From: Palsa-883 sp963847615
GTDB taxonomy: Bacteria > Pseudomonadota > Alphaproteobacteria > Acetobacterales > Acetobacteraceae
Length of the DNA: 64,000 nt
Assembly (NCBI GenBank): GCA_963847615.1
Contig: CAWKAN010000020.1
Location: 620,001-684,000 of the forward strand
Direction: 5' to 3'
Below are positions 25,496 through 34,593 of the stretch, one piece after another. A model generated the notes under the pieces. That model was not told the origin of the DNA and did no database searches. It saw nothing but the letters and a program-made list of their open reading frames with translations. The translations under genes and the position numbers were made by a program. How positions within the stretch are numbered: position 1 is the stretch's first letter; every line of letters begins with the position of its first letter.

Positions 25496-26599
25496 TCATT
25501 TGCCGCCCAGCGCTGTCTTCCAGTCGTGGTAGACGTCGATGTCGAGCCCGTCCGGATAGAACAGATAGCCCGGCGCGTGCCCGGGTCTGTCGGTGACGCC
25601 GTACTGCCAGACGATCTGCTTGCTGTGGCGGTCGATCACCAGCACGCGGTTGCGCCAGTCGTCGTTGAGGATGATGTTGCCGTTCGGCAGTTCGAGCGCG
25701 AGCGAGGGATGGTTGAGCATCTTCTCGCTGGATTTTTCGGCGTATTCCCAGGTCACCTTGCCGGTGGCGGGATCGAAGATCACCACCCGGCCCGGCTTGG
25801 AATAATCGGCGACGATCACCTGGCCGTCATGCGTGGGATAGGCGTCGGAGGGGTAGCGCACATGCGGCGCCCGCAGGCTCCACACCACCTTGCCCGCGCG
25901 GGTGATGCGGGTGATCCAGGAGTCGGGGATTTCGGTGATCAGCACGTCGCCGTTGGCCAGCGGCGTGACGCCGTTGGGCAGGTTCAGGAAGCGCGGCGGG
26001 TCGTGCCGGCAGGTGCCGGGCTGTCCCCACTGCTCCTTCAACGCGACCTTGTCGCGATCGATGAACATGATGCGGCAGTTGCGGATATCGGCGGTCATCA
26101 CCGTGCCGTCCGCCAGCAGATGCGCATCGTCGGGGAAGTTGAACTGCCCGGGGCCGCTGCCCTTGGTGTCGGCCTCGCCGTAGCTCCAGACGATTTCGCG
26201 GCTGGCGTAGTCGATGATGTGGATGTCGTAATTGTCCTCCTCGTTGACCATCAGGGCGTTGCCGTCGGGGGCGAAGAAGACGTCGTCGTTGCCGCGATAG
26301 ATGCCGAGGTCGGGCGAAGGCAGCTCCCAGACCACCCGCTTGTCGGGGGCGATTTCGATCAGCCGGTTGTTGCGGCGGTCGGCGATGATGATCGGGTAGG
26401 GCAGGGGGCCGCTCCAGGCGGGCACCGGGGCCGCCTCGGTGCCGGTGGAAGGCGGCGGCGGTGGGGTCTTTACGCCGCTGGAGACCACGCCGGCACCGCG
26501 CATCGCGGGTGTCACGGTGATGTGCTTGCCGGCCGGTTCCTGCGCCGCGGCGGCGAGCGTGAACACCAGCAGCAGCGCGGCGGTGGGCCAGATTCGCAT
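25496..26599 (-). CDS. secreted beta-propeller protein (PQQ/arylsulfotransferase-like)
   Basis: 367 residues with a clear signal peptide (RIWPTAALLLVFTLAAAAQE), a Pro-rich linker (TPPPPPSTG) and about six propeller repeats. Examples are NRLIEIAPDKRVVWELPSPD, YDIHIIDYASREIVWSYGEA and NRVLVIDRHSKQIVWQYGVT. The NR-hIxIxxxxhVW pattern is typical of PQQ-like or arylsulfotransferase-like propellers. No catalytic residues could be assigned. It is the promoter-proximal gene of a minus-strand group with the NHL protein and the acyl-CoA synthetase. A perfect FNR-type box is centred about 70 bp upstream of the start. Confidence 0.8.
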   Translation of the reverse strand: MRIWPTAALLLVFTLAAAAQEPAGKHITVTPAMRGAGVVSSGVKTPPPPPSTGTEAAPVPAWSGPLPYPIIIADRRNNRLIEIAPDKRVVWELPSPDLGIYRGNDDVFFAPDGNALMVNEEDNYDIHIIDYASREIVWSYGEADTKGSGPGQFNFPDDAHLLADGTVMTADIRNCRIMFIDRDKVALKEQWGQPGTCRHDPPRFLNLPNGVTPLANGDVLITEIPDSWITRITRAGKVVWSLRAPHVRYPSDAYPTHDGQVIVADYSKPGRVVIFDPATGKVTWEYAEKSSEKMLNHPSLALELPNGNIILNDDWRNRVLVIDRHSKQIVWQYGVTDRPGHAPGYLFYPDGLDIDVYHDWKTALGGK

Positions 26600-26661
26600 G
26601 GGGGATTGCCTCTGAACCGATTAGGGACCCCCATTCAGTGCGCCGGCCGGCTTGCGCCACA

Positions 26662-26675
26662 TTGATCAGGATCAA
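26662..26675. promoter_or_regulatory. FNR/FixK-type box, perfect consensus
   Basis: TTGATCAGGATCAA matches TTGAT-N4-ATCAA exactly. It is centred about 70 bp upstream of the beta-propeller gene start at 26599, a position compatible with activation. Confidence 0.7.
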
Positions 26676-26796
26676 ACCGCGTCCCGGATCGCCGCCCGGT
26701 GCTGCCCCGCGCCCTGCCCGGCCCAACCTGCATCATCGGCTGCGCCGCCGACGTCGTCGGCCGGGCCGCGTGCCGCCGCTGGACCGCGGGCCCGCC

Positions 26797-27197
26797 TCAG
26801 CCCACCAGCGCGGGCAACAGGAAGATCGTCAGGTTGCAGGCGAAGGCCAGCGTCCAGATGCCAGCGTCCAGATGATCGAGCGCAACGTCGGCCGATCCCC
26901 CAGGTAGCACAGCGCACAGGCGATCCGCGCGCCGAGGAACGTCAGCGCCAGCCCGTCGATCAGGTGCTGCGGCATCCCGCGCAGCTCCGCCAGCAGCACC
27001 GCGGCGGCGAACAGCGGGAACGCCTCCAGCCCGTTCTGATGCGCCCCCAGGGCGCGGGCGCGCGGCCCCTTGGTGTAGAACGCCGGATCGCGCGGATAGG
27101 CGTTGTCGAACGCCTGCCGTCCCTCCAGCTTGGCCGGGGCCAGCACCAGCAGCGTCAGCAACACCATGCCCAGCAGGCACAGTTCGGCGATCGTCAT
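26797..27197 (-). pseudogene. MAPEG family membrane protein, frameshifted by a 14-bp duplication
   Basis: About 130-residue four-helix membrane protein of the MAPEG family (glutathione/eicosanoid-metabolism-related). The family block is GLEAFPLFAAAVLLAELRGM, and the N-terminal KLEGRQAFDNAYPRDPAFY is also typical. Near the C-terminus the 14-bp string CCAGCGTCCAGATG is present twice in tandem (26847-26860 and 26861-26874). Removing one copy restores the family C-terminus WTLAFACNLTIFLLPALVG, ending at 26797. As read, the frame ends early at 26829 with an unrelated tail. The last transmembrane helix is thus altered. Confidence 0.75.
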
Positions 27198-27278
27198 GGC
27201 GCGGTCTCCGCATCGGGTTTATGGCTCACCCTACAAGATGTTCCCTAGCTGATAGTCCATTGGCACGAGAGGCCCCGC

Positions 27279-28739
27279 ATGGCACTGCGCTGCGATCTGA
27301 TCATTCGTGATGCGACGGTGTTCGACGGCACCGGCGCGCCGCGCTTCAAGGCCGATGTCGGCGTGCAGGGCGACCGCATCGTCGAGGTCGGCGACCTGGC
27401 CGCCATCAGCGGCGAGCGCGAGGTGGTGGCGACCGGCAAGGCGCTGGCGCCCGGCTTCATCGATGCGCACACCCACGATGATCGCGCGGTGCTGTGCGGG
27501 CCGTCTTGCATGCTGTGCAAGATGTCGCAGGGCGTCACCACGGTGGTGATCGGCAATTGCGGCATCAGCCTGTCGCCGGTGCGCATGACCTCGCGCCCGG
27601 TGCCGCCGCTCGATCTGGTCGGCGGGGTCGAGGACTACGTGTTCGACAGCTTCGCCGCCTATGCCGATCGTCTCGCGCGCGATCCGGCGCCGGTGAATAC
27701 CTACGCCCTGATCGGCCACATGTCGCTGCGCGTCGAGGCGATGGCCGGCGACACGCAACGCGCGGCGACCGACAAGGAGGCCGCGCACATGCAGGCGCGG
27801 CTGCAGGCGGCGCTGGCCGAGGGCGCCTCGGGCTTCTCCACCGGGCTGTATTATCCACCCAACATGATGGCGCCGACCGATGAGGTGATCGCGGTTGCCG
27901 AGGCGCTGCGCGCGGCCGGCGGCATCTATGTCACGCATATGCGCGACGAGGCCGACGACGTGCTGCGCTCGATCCAGGAGACCTTGCAGATCGGCCGCGC
28001 GGTCAACGTGCCGGTGGTGATCAGCCACCACAAGTGTTCGATGCCGGAGAATTACGGCCGCTCGGTCGAGACGCTGCCGCTGATCGAGGCGGCCTCGGCG
28101 CATCAGCGCGTCGATTTCGATGTCTATCCGTATCATGCCGGCTCGACCGTGCTGATGCCGGCCCGGTTGCGCCAGGATGTGCCGGTGCAGATCACCTGGT
28201 CGGTGCCGCACCCGGAGGTGGCGGGGCGGATGCTGGCGGACATCGCCAAGGACTGGGGGATGGCGGAGCGCGCGGCGGCCGAGGCGCTGACGCCGGCCGG
28301 GGCGATCTACTTCCAGATGGCGGAGGAGGACGTGCGCCGCATCCTGGCGCACCGCCTGTCGATGATCGGCAGCGACGGGCTGCCGCACGACGCCTATCCG
28401 CATCCGCGGCTGTGGGGGACGTTTCCGCGCGTGCTCGGCCATTACGCGCGCGATCTGGGGCTGTTCAGCCTGGAGACCGCGGTGCACAAGATGACCGGGC
28501 GCACCGCCGGCGTGTTCGGCATGGCGGATCGCGGCGTGATCCGCCCCGGCGCCTTCGCCGACCTGGTATTGTTCGATCCGGCAACGGTGCGCGACACCGC
28601 CGACTTCGACGCGCCGACCAGGGTCGCCGACGGGATCGAGGAGACCTGGGTGAACGGCCACTCGGCCTATGTGCATGGGGCGGGCGCAACGGCGGCGCGG
28701 GCCGGACGGTTGGTGACGCGGGGTGGCGGCGCGACATAA
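27279..28739 (+). CDS. N-acyl-D-amino-acid deacylase (amidohydrolase family)
   Basis: 486-residue D-aminoacylase-like metal hydrolase (AAD subgroup of the amidohydrolase superfamily), which cleaves N-acyl-D-amino acids to D-amino acids. It has the metal motif APGFIDAHTHDD (about residues 58-69), the family Cys region VTTVVIGNCGISLSPV, a metal-ligand block VISHHKCSMPE, and the catalytic-Asp region IGSDGLPHDAYPHPRLWGTF. Length is normal. It lies upstream of a LysE exporter and an enolase-superfamily gene on the same strand. Together with the two hydantoinase pairs this suggests use of D-amino-acid derivatives. Confidence 0.9.
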   Translation: MALRCDLIIRDATVFDGTGAPRFKADVGVQGDRIVEVGDLAAISGEREVVATGKALAPGFIDAHTHDDRAVLCGPSCMLCKMSQGVTTVVIGNCGISLSPVRMTSRPVPPLDLVGGVEDYVFDSFAAYADRLARDPAPVNTYALIGHMSLRVEAMAGDTQRAATDKEAAHMQARLQAALAEGASGFSTGLYYPPNMMAPTDEVIAVAEALRAAGGIYVTHMRDEADDVLRSIQETLQIGRAVNVPVVISHHKCSMPENYGRSVETLPLIEAASAHQRVDFDVYPYHAGSTVLMPARLRQDVPVQITWSVPHPEVAGRMLADIAKDWGMAERAAAEALTPAGAIYFQMAEEDVRRILAHRLSMIGSDGLPHDAYPHPRLWGTFPRVLGHYARDLGLFSLETAVHKMTGRTAGVFGMADRGVIRPGAFADLVLFDPATVRDTADFDAPTRVADGIEETWVNGHSAYVHGAGATAARAGRLVTRGGGAT

Positions 28740-28823
28740 AATTGCGGCGACCCTGGGGAATCAGGACGCAGAATTGCGCCAAACGCGCGGGTACCAGAAC
28801 GACATCTATGCTGTCCTATCGCC

Positions 28824-29424
28824 ATGGATAGTCTGCTGCTTTCGCTGGTCGGGTTTTCGGTGGCGATGTACATCACGCCGGGGCCGAATAACGTGATGAT
28901 CGCCGCCTCGGCGGCGAACCACGGCATCCGTGCGACGGTGCCGCACATGCTGGGCATCGCGGTCGGGTTCGCGGCGATGCTGGTGGTGGTGTGCGGCGGG
29001 CTTGGCGCCGCGTTGCTGGATCTGCCCTTGCTGCTGCCGGCGTTCCGCTGGGTCGGCACGGCGTGGCTGATGGTGCTGGCCTGGCAAATCGCCACCGCGC
29101 CGCCGCCGGGCGAGGGCGGGCGTGGCCGGGTGCTGGGCTTCTTCGGTGCCATGGCGTTTCAATGGATCAATCCGAAGGCCTGGCTGATCGCCTTTGCCGC
29201 GGCGGGCGAGTATCTGTCGCTGCGCCAATCGTTGCCGGTGCAATTGGTCCGCATCTTCCTGGTGTTCCTGGCGGTCGGCATGCCCTGCCTGCTGAGCTGG
29301 GCGCTGCTGGGCAGCGGCGCGCGCCGGCTGCTGCACTCGCCGAGGCGGGTGCGCGCGTTCAACCTCGCGATGGGGCTGCTGCTGCTCGTCTCGGGTACTG
29401 CCCGTGCTGTTCGAAGGCTGGTAG
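28824..29424 (+). CDS. LysE/RhtB family exporter, frame disturbed at the 3' end
   Basis: Amino-acid exporter-like protein of about 200 residues with six hydrophobic helices; it starts with MDSLLLSLVGFSVAMYITPG and the family motif PGPNNVMIAASA. As written, the frame passes the expected stop and ends only at 29690, overlapping the next gene by 236 bases. In the neighbouring frame the homologous end reads LLVSVLPVLFEGW with a TAG at 29422-29424, so one extra G near 29394-29396 is likely. The role would be export of an amino acid or derivative, perhaps linked to the flanking deacylase. Sequencing error or recent mutation cannot be separated here. Confidence 0.75.
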
Positions 29425-29454
29425 GCTGCGCGCTGCCCCTTGGAGGGAAGTCGC

Positions 29455-30561
29455 ATGAAGATCACCAGCATCGAGGCGTTCCAGGTGCAATGGGCGCCCG
29501 CCGACACGCCCAGGCAGCACAGCGCCTTCGTCCGCGTGCACACCGACGACGGGGTCAGCGGCCTGGGCGAGGCCTCGCCGATGCAGGGCGGCCTCGCGTC
29601 ATTGGGCATCATCAAGCACAACCTGGCGCCGCGGCTGATCGGGGCGGACCCGTTGGATCACGCGGTGCTGCTCGATACGCTGCTGCATGATTTCGTCAAG
29701 CTGGGGCCGGAGGGTGCGTTGACCGGCGCGCTGGCGGCGCTGGACATCGCGCTCTGGGACATCAAGGGCAAGGCGTTCGGCCAGCCGATCCATAAGCTGC
29801 TGGGCGGGGCCTGGCGCATGGCGATCCCGTTCTATGCCTCGATCGGCGGCAACGGCGAGCGCGCGCTGGAGGATGTGCTGCGCGTGGTGGAGGCGCGGCT
29901 GAAGGATGCGCCGGCGGCGATCAAGATCCGCTTCGACAACAATCGCACGCGGCTCGATGCCGACATCCCGGGCGATATCGCCAAGGCCCGCGCGGTGCGC
30001 CGCCTGGTGGGCGACGCATTGCCGCTGGCCTTCGATGCCAACAACGGCTTCACCAGCGGCGGCGCGATCCGGGTGGGCCGTGCGCTGGAGGAGCTCGGCT
30101 ACTGGTGGTTCGAGGAGCCGGTGCAGCATTACCACGTCAAGGCGATGGGCGAGGTGGCGCAAGCGCTGGACATAACGGTATCGGCAGGCGAACAGACCTA
30201 CACGCTGGCGGCGCTGGCCGACCTGATCGCGGCGGGCGTGAAGATGATCCAGCCGGACATCGTCAAGATGGGCGGCATCACCGGGCTGCAGCGTTGCGCC
30301 GCCCTGGCGCACGCGCACGGGGTGGAGCTGGTGTCGCACCAGACCCAGCCAACCATCGGGCACACCGCGAACCTGCACATGGTGGCCGCCCAGTTGCACG
30401 CGAGCAAGCCGGCGGAGTGGAACGACCCGTCAACCCGCACCCATGCGGTGTTCGAGAACCCGCCGAAGCCGGTGGGCGGGCTGTTTCATCTGCCGGAGGG
30501 GCCGGGATTGGGATTGGTGGTGAACGAGGCGGAACTGGCGAAGCGTCGGGTGGAGGTTTAG
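29455..30561 (+). CDS. mandelate racemase/muconate lactonizing enzyme family protein
   Basis: 368-residue enolase-superfamily enzyme. The N-terminal capping domain starts KITSIEAFQVQWAP. The barrel carries AAIKIRFDNN (catalytic Lys region, K-x-R), the metal ligands DANNGF, WWFEEPVQ and SAGEQTYT, and a C-terminal His region VSHQTQPTIGHTANLH. Members racemise, epimerise or dehydrate carboxylates; candidate activities include sugar-acid dehydration or amino-acid/dipeptide epimerisation. The ATG at 29455 follows GGAGGGAAG. The gene comes after the D-aminoacylase and exporter genes, and is followed by a long palindrome separating it from convergent hyuB. Confidence 0.87.
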   Translation: MKITSIEAFQVQWAPADTPRQHSAFVRVHTDDGVSGLGEASPMQGGLASLGIIKHNLAPRLIGADPLDHAVLLDTLLHDFVKLGPEGALTGALAALDIALWDIKGKAFGQPIHKLLGGAWRMAIPFYASIGGNGERALEDVLRVVEARLKDAPAAIKIRFDNNRTRLDADIPGDIAKARAVRRLVGDALPLAFDANNGFTSGGAIRVGRALEELGYWWFEEPVQHYHVKAMGEVAQALDITVSAGEQTYTLAALADLIAAGVKMIQPDIVKMGGITGLQRCAALAHAHGVELVSHQTQPTIGHTANLHMVAAQLHASKPAEWNDPSTRTHAVFENPPKPVGGLFHLPEGPGLGLVVNEAELAKRRVEV

Positions 30562-30572
30562 CGGCAGCCGTA

Positions 30573-30741
30573 CACCTCGCCCGCACTTGCGGGCTTGGGC
30601 CGCGAAAAGCGGGCCAAGGTCGCGGAGCGCTTGCGACGCGGGTGAGGGTCGTGCACGCGGCACGCACCCTCACCCGTCTCGCTTCGCTCGCCGACCTTGG
30701 TCCGCTTTTCGCGGCCCAAGCCCGCAAGCGCGGGAGAGGTG
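30573..30741. repeat. 169-bp palindromic repeat between convergent genes, copy 1
   Basis: Imperfect inverted repeat with arms of about 80 bp (CACCTCGCCC...GCGGGTGAGGG against CCCTCACCCGTCTCGC...GAGAGGTG). A homologous element of nearly equal length is at 44975-45141, also between convergent genes. It could act as a bidirectional terminator. Confidence 0.65.
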
Positions 30742-30749
30742 CACTGGCG

Positions 30750-32414
30750 TTACGTTTCGACGCCGTAATCCCGCTTCGCCGCGTCCGCCGACACGTAGCC
30801 CATCTGCACATCCCGCCGCACCCGCGCCGGATCGCGTTCCGCCGCCGCGCCCATGCCGCCGCCGCCCGGCATCTCGATCACCAGCCGATCTCCCAGCGGA
30901 ACGACACGCAATCCCTTTGGTCCCAGCTCCTCGCCCGACTTGAGCGACAGCCGCCCGCGCGTGCCCGGCCCGCCGCCATTGCGCCCGCGCGGTGGGAATT
31001 TCACCCGCTCGAAGCCGGCGAAGATGCCGAACGGCGCGTTCTCCCGACTGCCGATTTCCATCACCTGTCCCAGCCCGCCGCGCTGGCGCCCAACGCCGCC
31101 GGAATCCGTGCGCAGCTCCTTGCGCCAGATCACCAGCGGGGTGATCGCCTCGGTCGCCTCGACCGGCACGTTGCGCACGCCGGAGGGGAACGGCGTCGCG
31201 CTCAACCCGTCCTGCGCCGGCCGCGCGCCGGCGCCCCCGGAATGAAAACTCATCACCATGAACGGCGTGCCCGCCTGGCCGCCGATCCCGGTCAGGCCGT
31301 GGCCGGCCACCATCTTCAAACTCCACAGATTGGACGAGCCTTCCGCCGGGACGCGTCCGGGGATCGCCTGGTCCAGGCACCCATAGACCACGTCCGGTAG
31401 CATGTGCCCCATCGTCGCGCGCGCGTAGACCGCGGCGGGATGTTGCGCCGACAAAATCGTCCCCGGCGGGGCGGTCACCCGCACCGCGTCGAGCGTGCCG
31501 GCATTGTTCGGAATATGCGGCGCCACCACGCAGTTCACCCCGAACGTGGTATACGCCTCCGTATAGCACAGCGGGCAGTTGATCGCGTAGGACGACATGC
31601 CCGACGTGCCCGCATAGTCCACCCAGATCGTGTCGCTCCCGATCGTCAGCGTCGCGCACAGATCGATTGGTGCCTCATACCCGTCGATCCGCATCGCGGC
31701 CTGCCAGGTGCCCTGCGGCAGCTTGCCGATCGCTTCGGCCATGCCGCGGCGGGATCGGGCGATGATCGCCTCGCCGAGCATGTCCAGGTCGTGCAGCCCG
31801 AATTCGCGCATCATCGAGACCAGGCGACGGCTGCCGATCTCGTTGCAGGCCATCAGCGCATAGACATCGCCGACCGCCTGCACCGGTTCACGCACATTGG
31901 CGCGCAGGATCGTCAGCAGGTCCTCGTTCACTTCCCCTGCGCGCGCCAGCCGCATCAGCGGAATGAACAACCCCTCGTGGTAGATCTGCCGCCCGTCCGG
32001 CGATTGGCCGATGCCGCCCATGTCCACCAGGTGCGCGGTGCAGGCGAACAGCGCGACGCCGCGCCCGTCCATGAAGGTCGGCGACACCACCACGAGGTCA
32101 TACAGGTGCCCGGTGCCCTTCCATGGATCGTTGGTGACGAACACATCGCCTTCGCGCATCTGCGCCACCGGGAAGACAGCCAGGAAATGCCCGACCGCGC
32201 GGGCCATCGTGTTGATGTGGCCCGGCGTGCCGGTCACCGCCTGGGCCAGCATGCGGCCTTGCAGGTCGAACGCGCCGGCGGAGATGTCGCCGGCCTCGCG
32301 CGAGGACGTGCTGAAGGCGGTGCGCACCAGCGTCTGCGCCTGCTCCTCGACCACCGAGAGCAGGCGGTTCCACATGATCTGCAGTTCGATCTCGGAGATG
32401 TCGCGGCGTGTCAT
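30750..32414 (-). CDS. hyuB: hydantoinase/oxoprolinase subunit B (HyuB), pair 2
   Basis: 554-residue HyuB with the same blocks as pair 1 (ELQIMWNRLLSVVEEQAQTL, AFSTSSREAGDISAGAFDLQ, NDPWKGTGHLYDLVVVSPTF, EMPGGGGMGAAAERDPARVR). It acts with HyuA on cyclic amides such as hydantoins or 5-oxoproline. Its ATG overlaps the hyuA stop by four bases, so gene order is hyuA then hyuB as in pair 1. Similarity to pair 1 HyuB is evident across the whole length but well short of identity, so this is not a recent duplication. Confidence 0.92.
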   Translation of the reverse strand: MTRRDISEIELQIMWNRLLSVVEEQAQTLVRTAFSTSSREAGDISAGAFDLQGRMLAQAVTGTPGHINTMARAVGHFLAVFPVAQMREGDVFVTNDPWKGTGHLYDLVVVSPTFMDGRGVALFACTAHLVDMGGIGQSPDGRQIYHEGLFIPLMRLARAGEVNEDLLTILRANVREPVQAVGDVYALMACNEIGSRRLVSMMREFGLHDLDMLGEAIIARSRRGMAEAIGKLPQGTWQAAMRIDGYEAPIDLCATLTIGSDTIWVDYAGTSGMSSYAINCPLCYTEAYTTFGVNCVVAPHIPNNAGTLDAVRVTAPPGTILSAQHPAAVYARATMGHMLPDVVYGCLDQAIPGRVPAEGSSNLWSLKMVAGHGLTGIGGQAGTPFMVMSFHSGGAGARPAQDGLSATPFPSGVRNVPVEATEAITPLVIWRKELRTDSGGVGRQRGGLGQVMEIGSRENAPFGIFAGFERVKFPPRGRNGGGPGTRGRLSLKSGEELGPKGLRVVPLGDRLVIEMPGGGGMGAAAERDPARVRRDVQMGYVSADAAKRDYGVET

Positions 32415-34486
32415 GGCGTGGCGTCCTCGATCAGCAGTTCGCCCGCGGCGCCGACGCGCGCGGTGAAGCCGGGCGGCACGATGGTGGAGGTTCCGGCCTC
32501 GACGATGATCGCCGGACCGGTCAGCCGCGCACCCGCTTGCAGGGCCGCCCGCGAATACACCGCCGCGTCGGTGGTGTTGCCGCTTGCCGGATCGATCACG
32601 CGGGCGCTTCCCGTGGGCACCGGCGCCGCCACCTCCGGCGGTGCGGGCAGGCGTTCCGGCAAGCTGAACGGCTGCGCCAGCGCAAGCGTCCAGGTCAGCG
32701 CCTCGACCTCCAGGCCAGGGATGACGCGGCCGTAGACCCGCGCGTAGGTGGCATCGAACGCGGCGCGCAACGCGGCGGCATCGACCGGGCCGGGCGGCAG
32801 CACGACCGCGACCTCATGGCCCTGGCCGCGATAGCGCATGAAGGCGGTGCGGATCTCGGCCAGTTCGCCAACGGGGAAGCCGAGCCGCACCACCGAAGCG
32901 GCCTCGGCGCGCATCGCGGCGAACAGCGCGTCCAGCGCGAAGCTGTCCAGTCGGTCCAGGCGCAGCAGCAATGTCCGCACAACCTCATAGGCGATCGGCG
33001 CGTCCAGGAATCCATACGCCGAGCCAACCCCGGCATCCGGTGGGATCACCACGCGGCCGATGCCAAGCTTTTGCGCCAGCCGGACCGCGTGCAGCGGCGC
33101 CGCGCCACCAAACGCGATCAGCGTGCGCCCCGCGGTGTCCTTGCCGTTTTCCACCGCGTGCACCCGCGCCGCACTGGCCATCGTCTCATCGACGATCTCG
33201 GCGATGCCGCGCGCCGCCTCGTCCACCGACATGCCAAGCGGTGTCGCGATCGTTGCCTGCACCGCGGCTGCCGCGCGCGCCGGGTCCAGCGCGATCTTGC
33301 CGCCGGCGAAGCGCGCTGGATCGATCCGGCCCAGCACCACATCCGCATCGGTCACCGTCGCCGCCGTGCCGCCGCGCGCGTAGCACGCCGGCCCGGGATC
33401 GGAGCCCGCGCTGTCCGGCCCGACGACAATGCGGCGCAGCGAATCGACCCGCGCGATCGAGCCGCCGCCGGCGCCAATCTCCACCATGTCGATCACCGGG
33501 ATGCGCACCGGGATGCCGCTGCCCTTGGCGAAACGATAGGCCCGTGCGACCTCGAAGTGTCGCGACTGCTGCGGGGCAAAATCGTCGATCAGCGTGATCT
33601 TCGCCGTGGTGCCGCCCATGTCGAACGACAGCGCCCGGTCATACCCGCCGCGCGCGGCGATGTTGCGCGCCAGGATCGCCCCGCCCGCCGGCCCGCTCTC
33701 GACCAGGCGCACCGGATAGCGCCGCGCCGTTTCCACCGTGCAGACGCCGCCCGACGACATCATCATCAGCAGCGGGCAGGCGGCGCCCAGCGCGCGCAGC
33801 CCGTCCTGCATGTGCGCGATGTAGCGGCCCATCAACGGCAGCACATAGGCGTTGGCGATCGCGGTCGAGGTCCGCTCGTATTCGCGGATTTCGCGGCACA
33901 CCTCGGACGAGATGGTGATGGCCAGATGCGGCAGCGCCGCCGCGATGCGCGCGCGGGCGCGTTCCTCGTGCGCCGGGTTGACGTAGGAGTGCAGGAAGCT
34001 GATCGCCAGCGCCTCGATCCTGCGCGCCTGCAAAAGGGGCACCAGCGCGTCCAGCGCCGTCTCGTCCAGGTCCAGCAGTACCGCGCCGTCGGCGGCCAAT
34101 CGTTCCGGCACCTCCAGCCGCAGGTCGCGCGACACCAGCGGCTCCGGCCGTTCCATGTACAGATCGTATTGCTCGAACCGGTGTTCGTAGGCGATCTCCA
34201 GCGAATCACGGAAACCTTGGGTGGTGATCAGCGCGGTCCTGGCCCCCTTGCGCTCGATCAGGGCGTTGGTGGCCAGCGTCGTGCCGTGGATCACCAGGTC
34301 GAGCGCGGAGGCCGCCACCCCGGCCTCCGCCAGGATGGTCCGCGCGCCCTCGATCACCGCCTGGTCCGGCGCGCCGTGCGTGGTCAGCAGCTTGAGCGAG
34401 AAGGTGCGATCGGGCAGCGCCAGCACGAGATCGGTGAAGGTGCCGCCGATGTCGACGGCGAGCCGGGTCGTTACGGTCATGGACAA
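32411..34486 (-). CDS. hyuA: hydantoinase/oxoprolinase subunit A (HyuA), pair 2
   Basis: 691-residue HyuA. It shows RLAVDIGGTFTDLVLALPDR, HGTTLATNALIERKGARTAL, the phosphate-binding FDMGGTTAKITLIDDF, GAGGGSIARVDSLRRIVVGP, and IAFGGAAPLHAVRLAQKLGI. The last replaces the GGGGP of pair 1 with GGAAP, a visible difference near the nucleotide site. Start ATG at 34486. The upstream 100 bases before the HdeD-like gene hold no obvious regulator site. Substrate unknown. Confidence 0.92.
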   Translation of the reverse strand: MSMTVTTRLAVDIGGTFTDLVLALPDRTFSLKLLTTHGAPDQAVIEGARTILAEAGVAASALDLVIHGTTLATNALIERKGARTALITTQGFRDSLEIAYEHRFEQYDLYMERPEPLVSRDLRLEVPERLAADGAVLLDLDETALDALVPLLQARRIEALAISFLHSYVNPAHEERARARIAAALPHLAITISSEVCREIREYERTSTAIANAYVLPLMGRYIAHMQDGLRALGAACPLLMMMSSGGVCTVETARRYPVRLVESGPAGGAILARNIAARGGYDRALSFDMGGTTAKITLIDDFAPQQSRHFEVARAYRFAKGSGIPVRIPVIDMVEIGAGGGSIARVDSLRRIVVGPDSAGSDPGPACYARGGTAATVTDADVVLGRIDPARFAGGKIALDPARAAAAVQATIATPLGMSVDEAARGIAEIVDETMASAARVHAVENGKDTAGRTLIAFGGAAPLHAVRLAQKLGIGRVVIPPDAGVGSAYGFLDAPIAYEVVRTLLLRLDRLDSFALDALFAAMRAEAASVVRLGFPVGELAEIRTAFMRYRGQGHEVAVVLPPGPVDAAALRAAFDATYARVYGRVIPGLEVEALTWTLALAQPFSLPERLPAPPEVAAPVPTGSARVIDPASGNTTDAAVYSRAALQAGARLTGPAIIVEAGTSTIVPPGFTARVGAAGELLIEDATP

Positions 34487-34593
34487 GAATATGCCTTCGT
34501 CGCCTGGGTGAGTGCGCCGCTATCAGGCCGGGTACTTCGCCCGATGGCAAGCATTCGGCCGCCGGCCGCCGGTCCGGTCAGCCGCAGCCCGCG

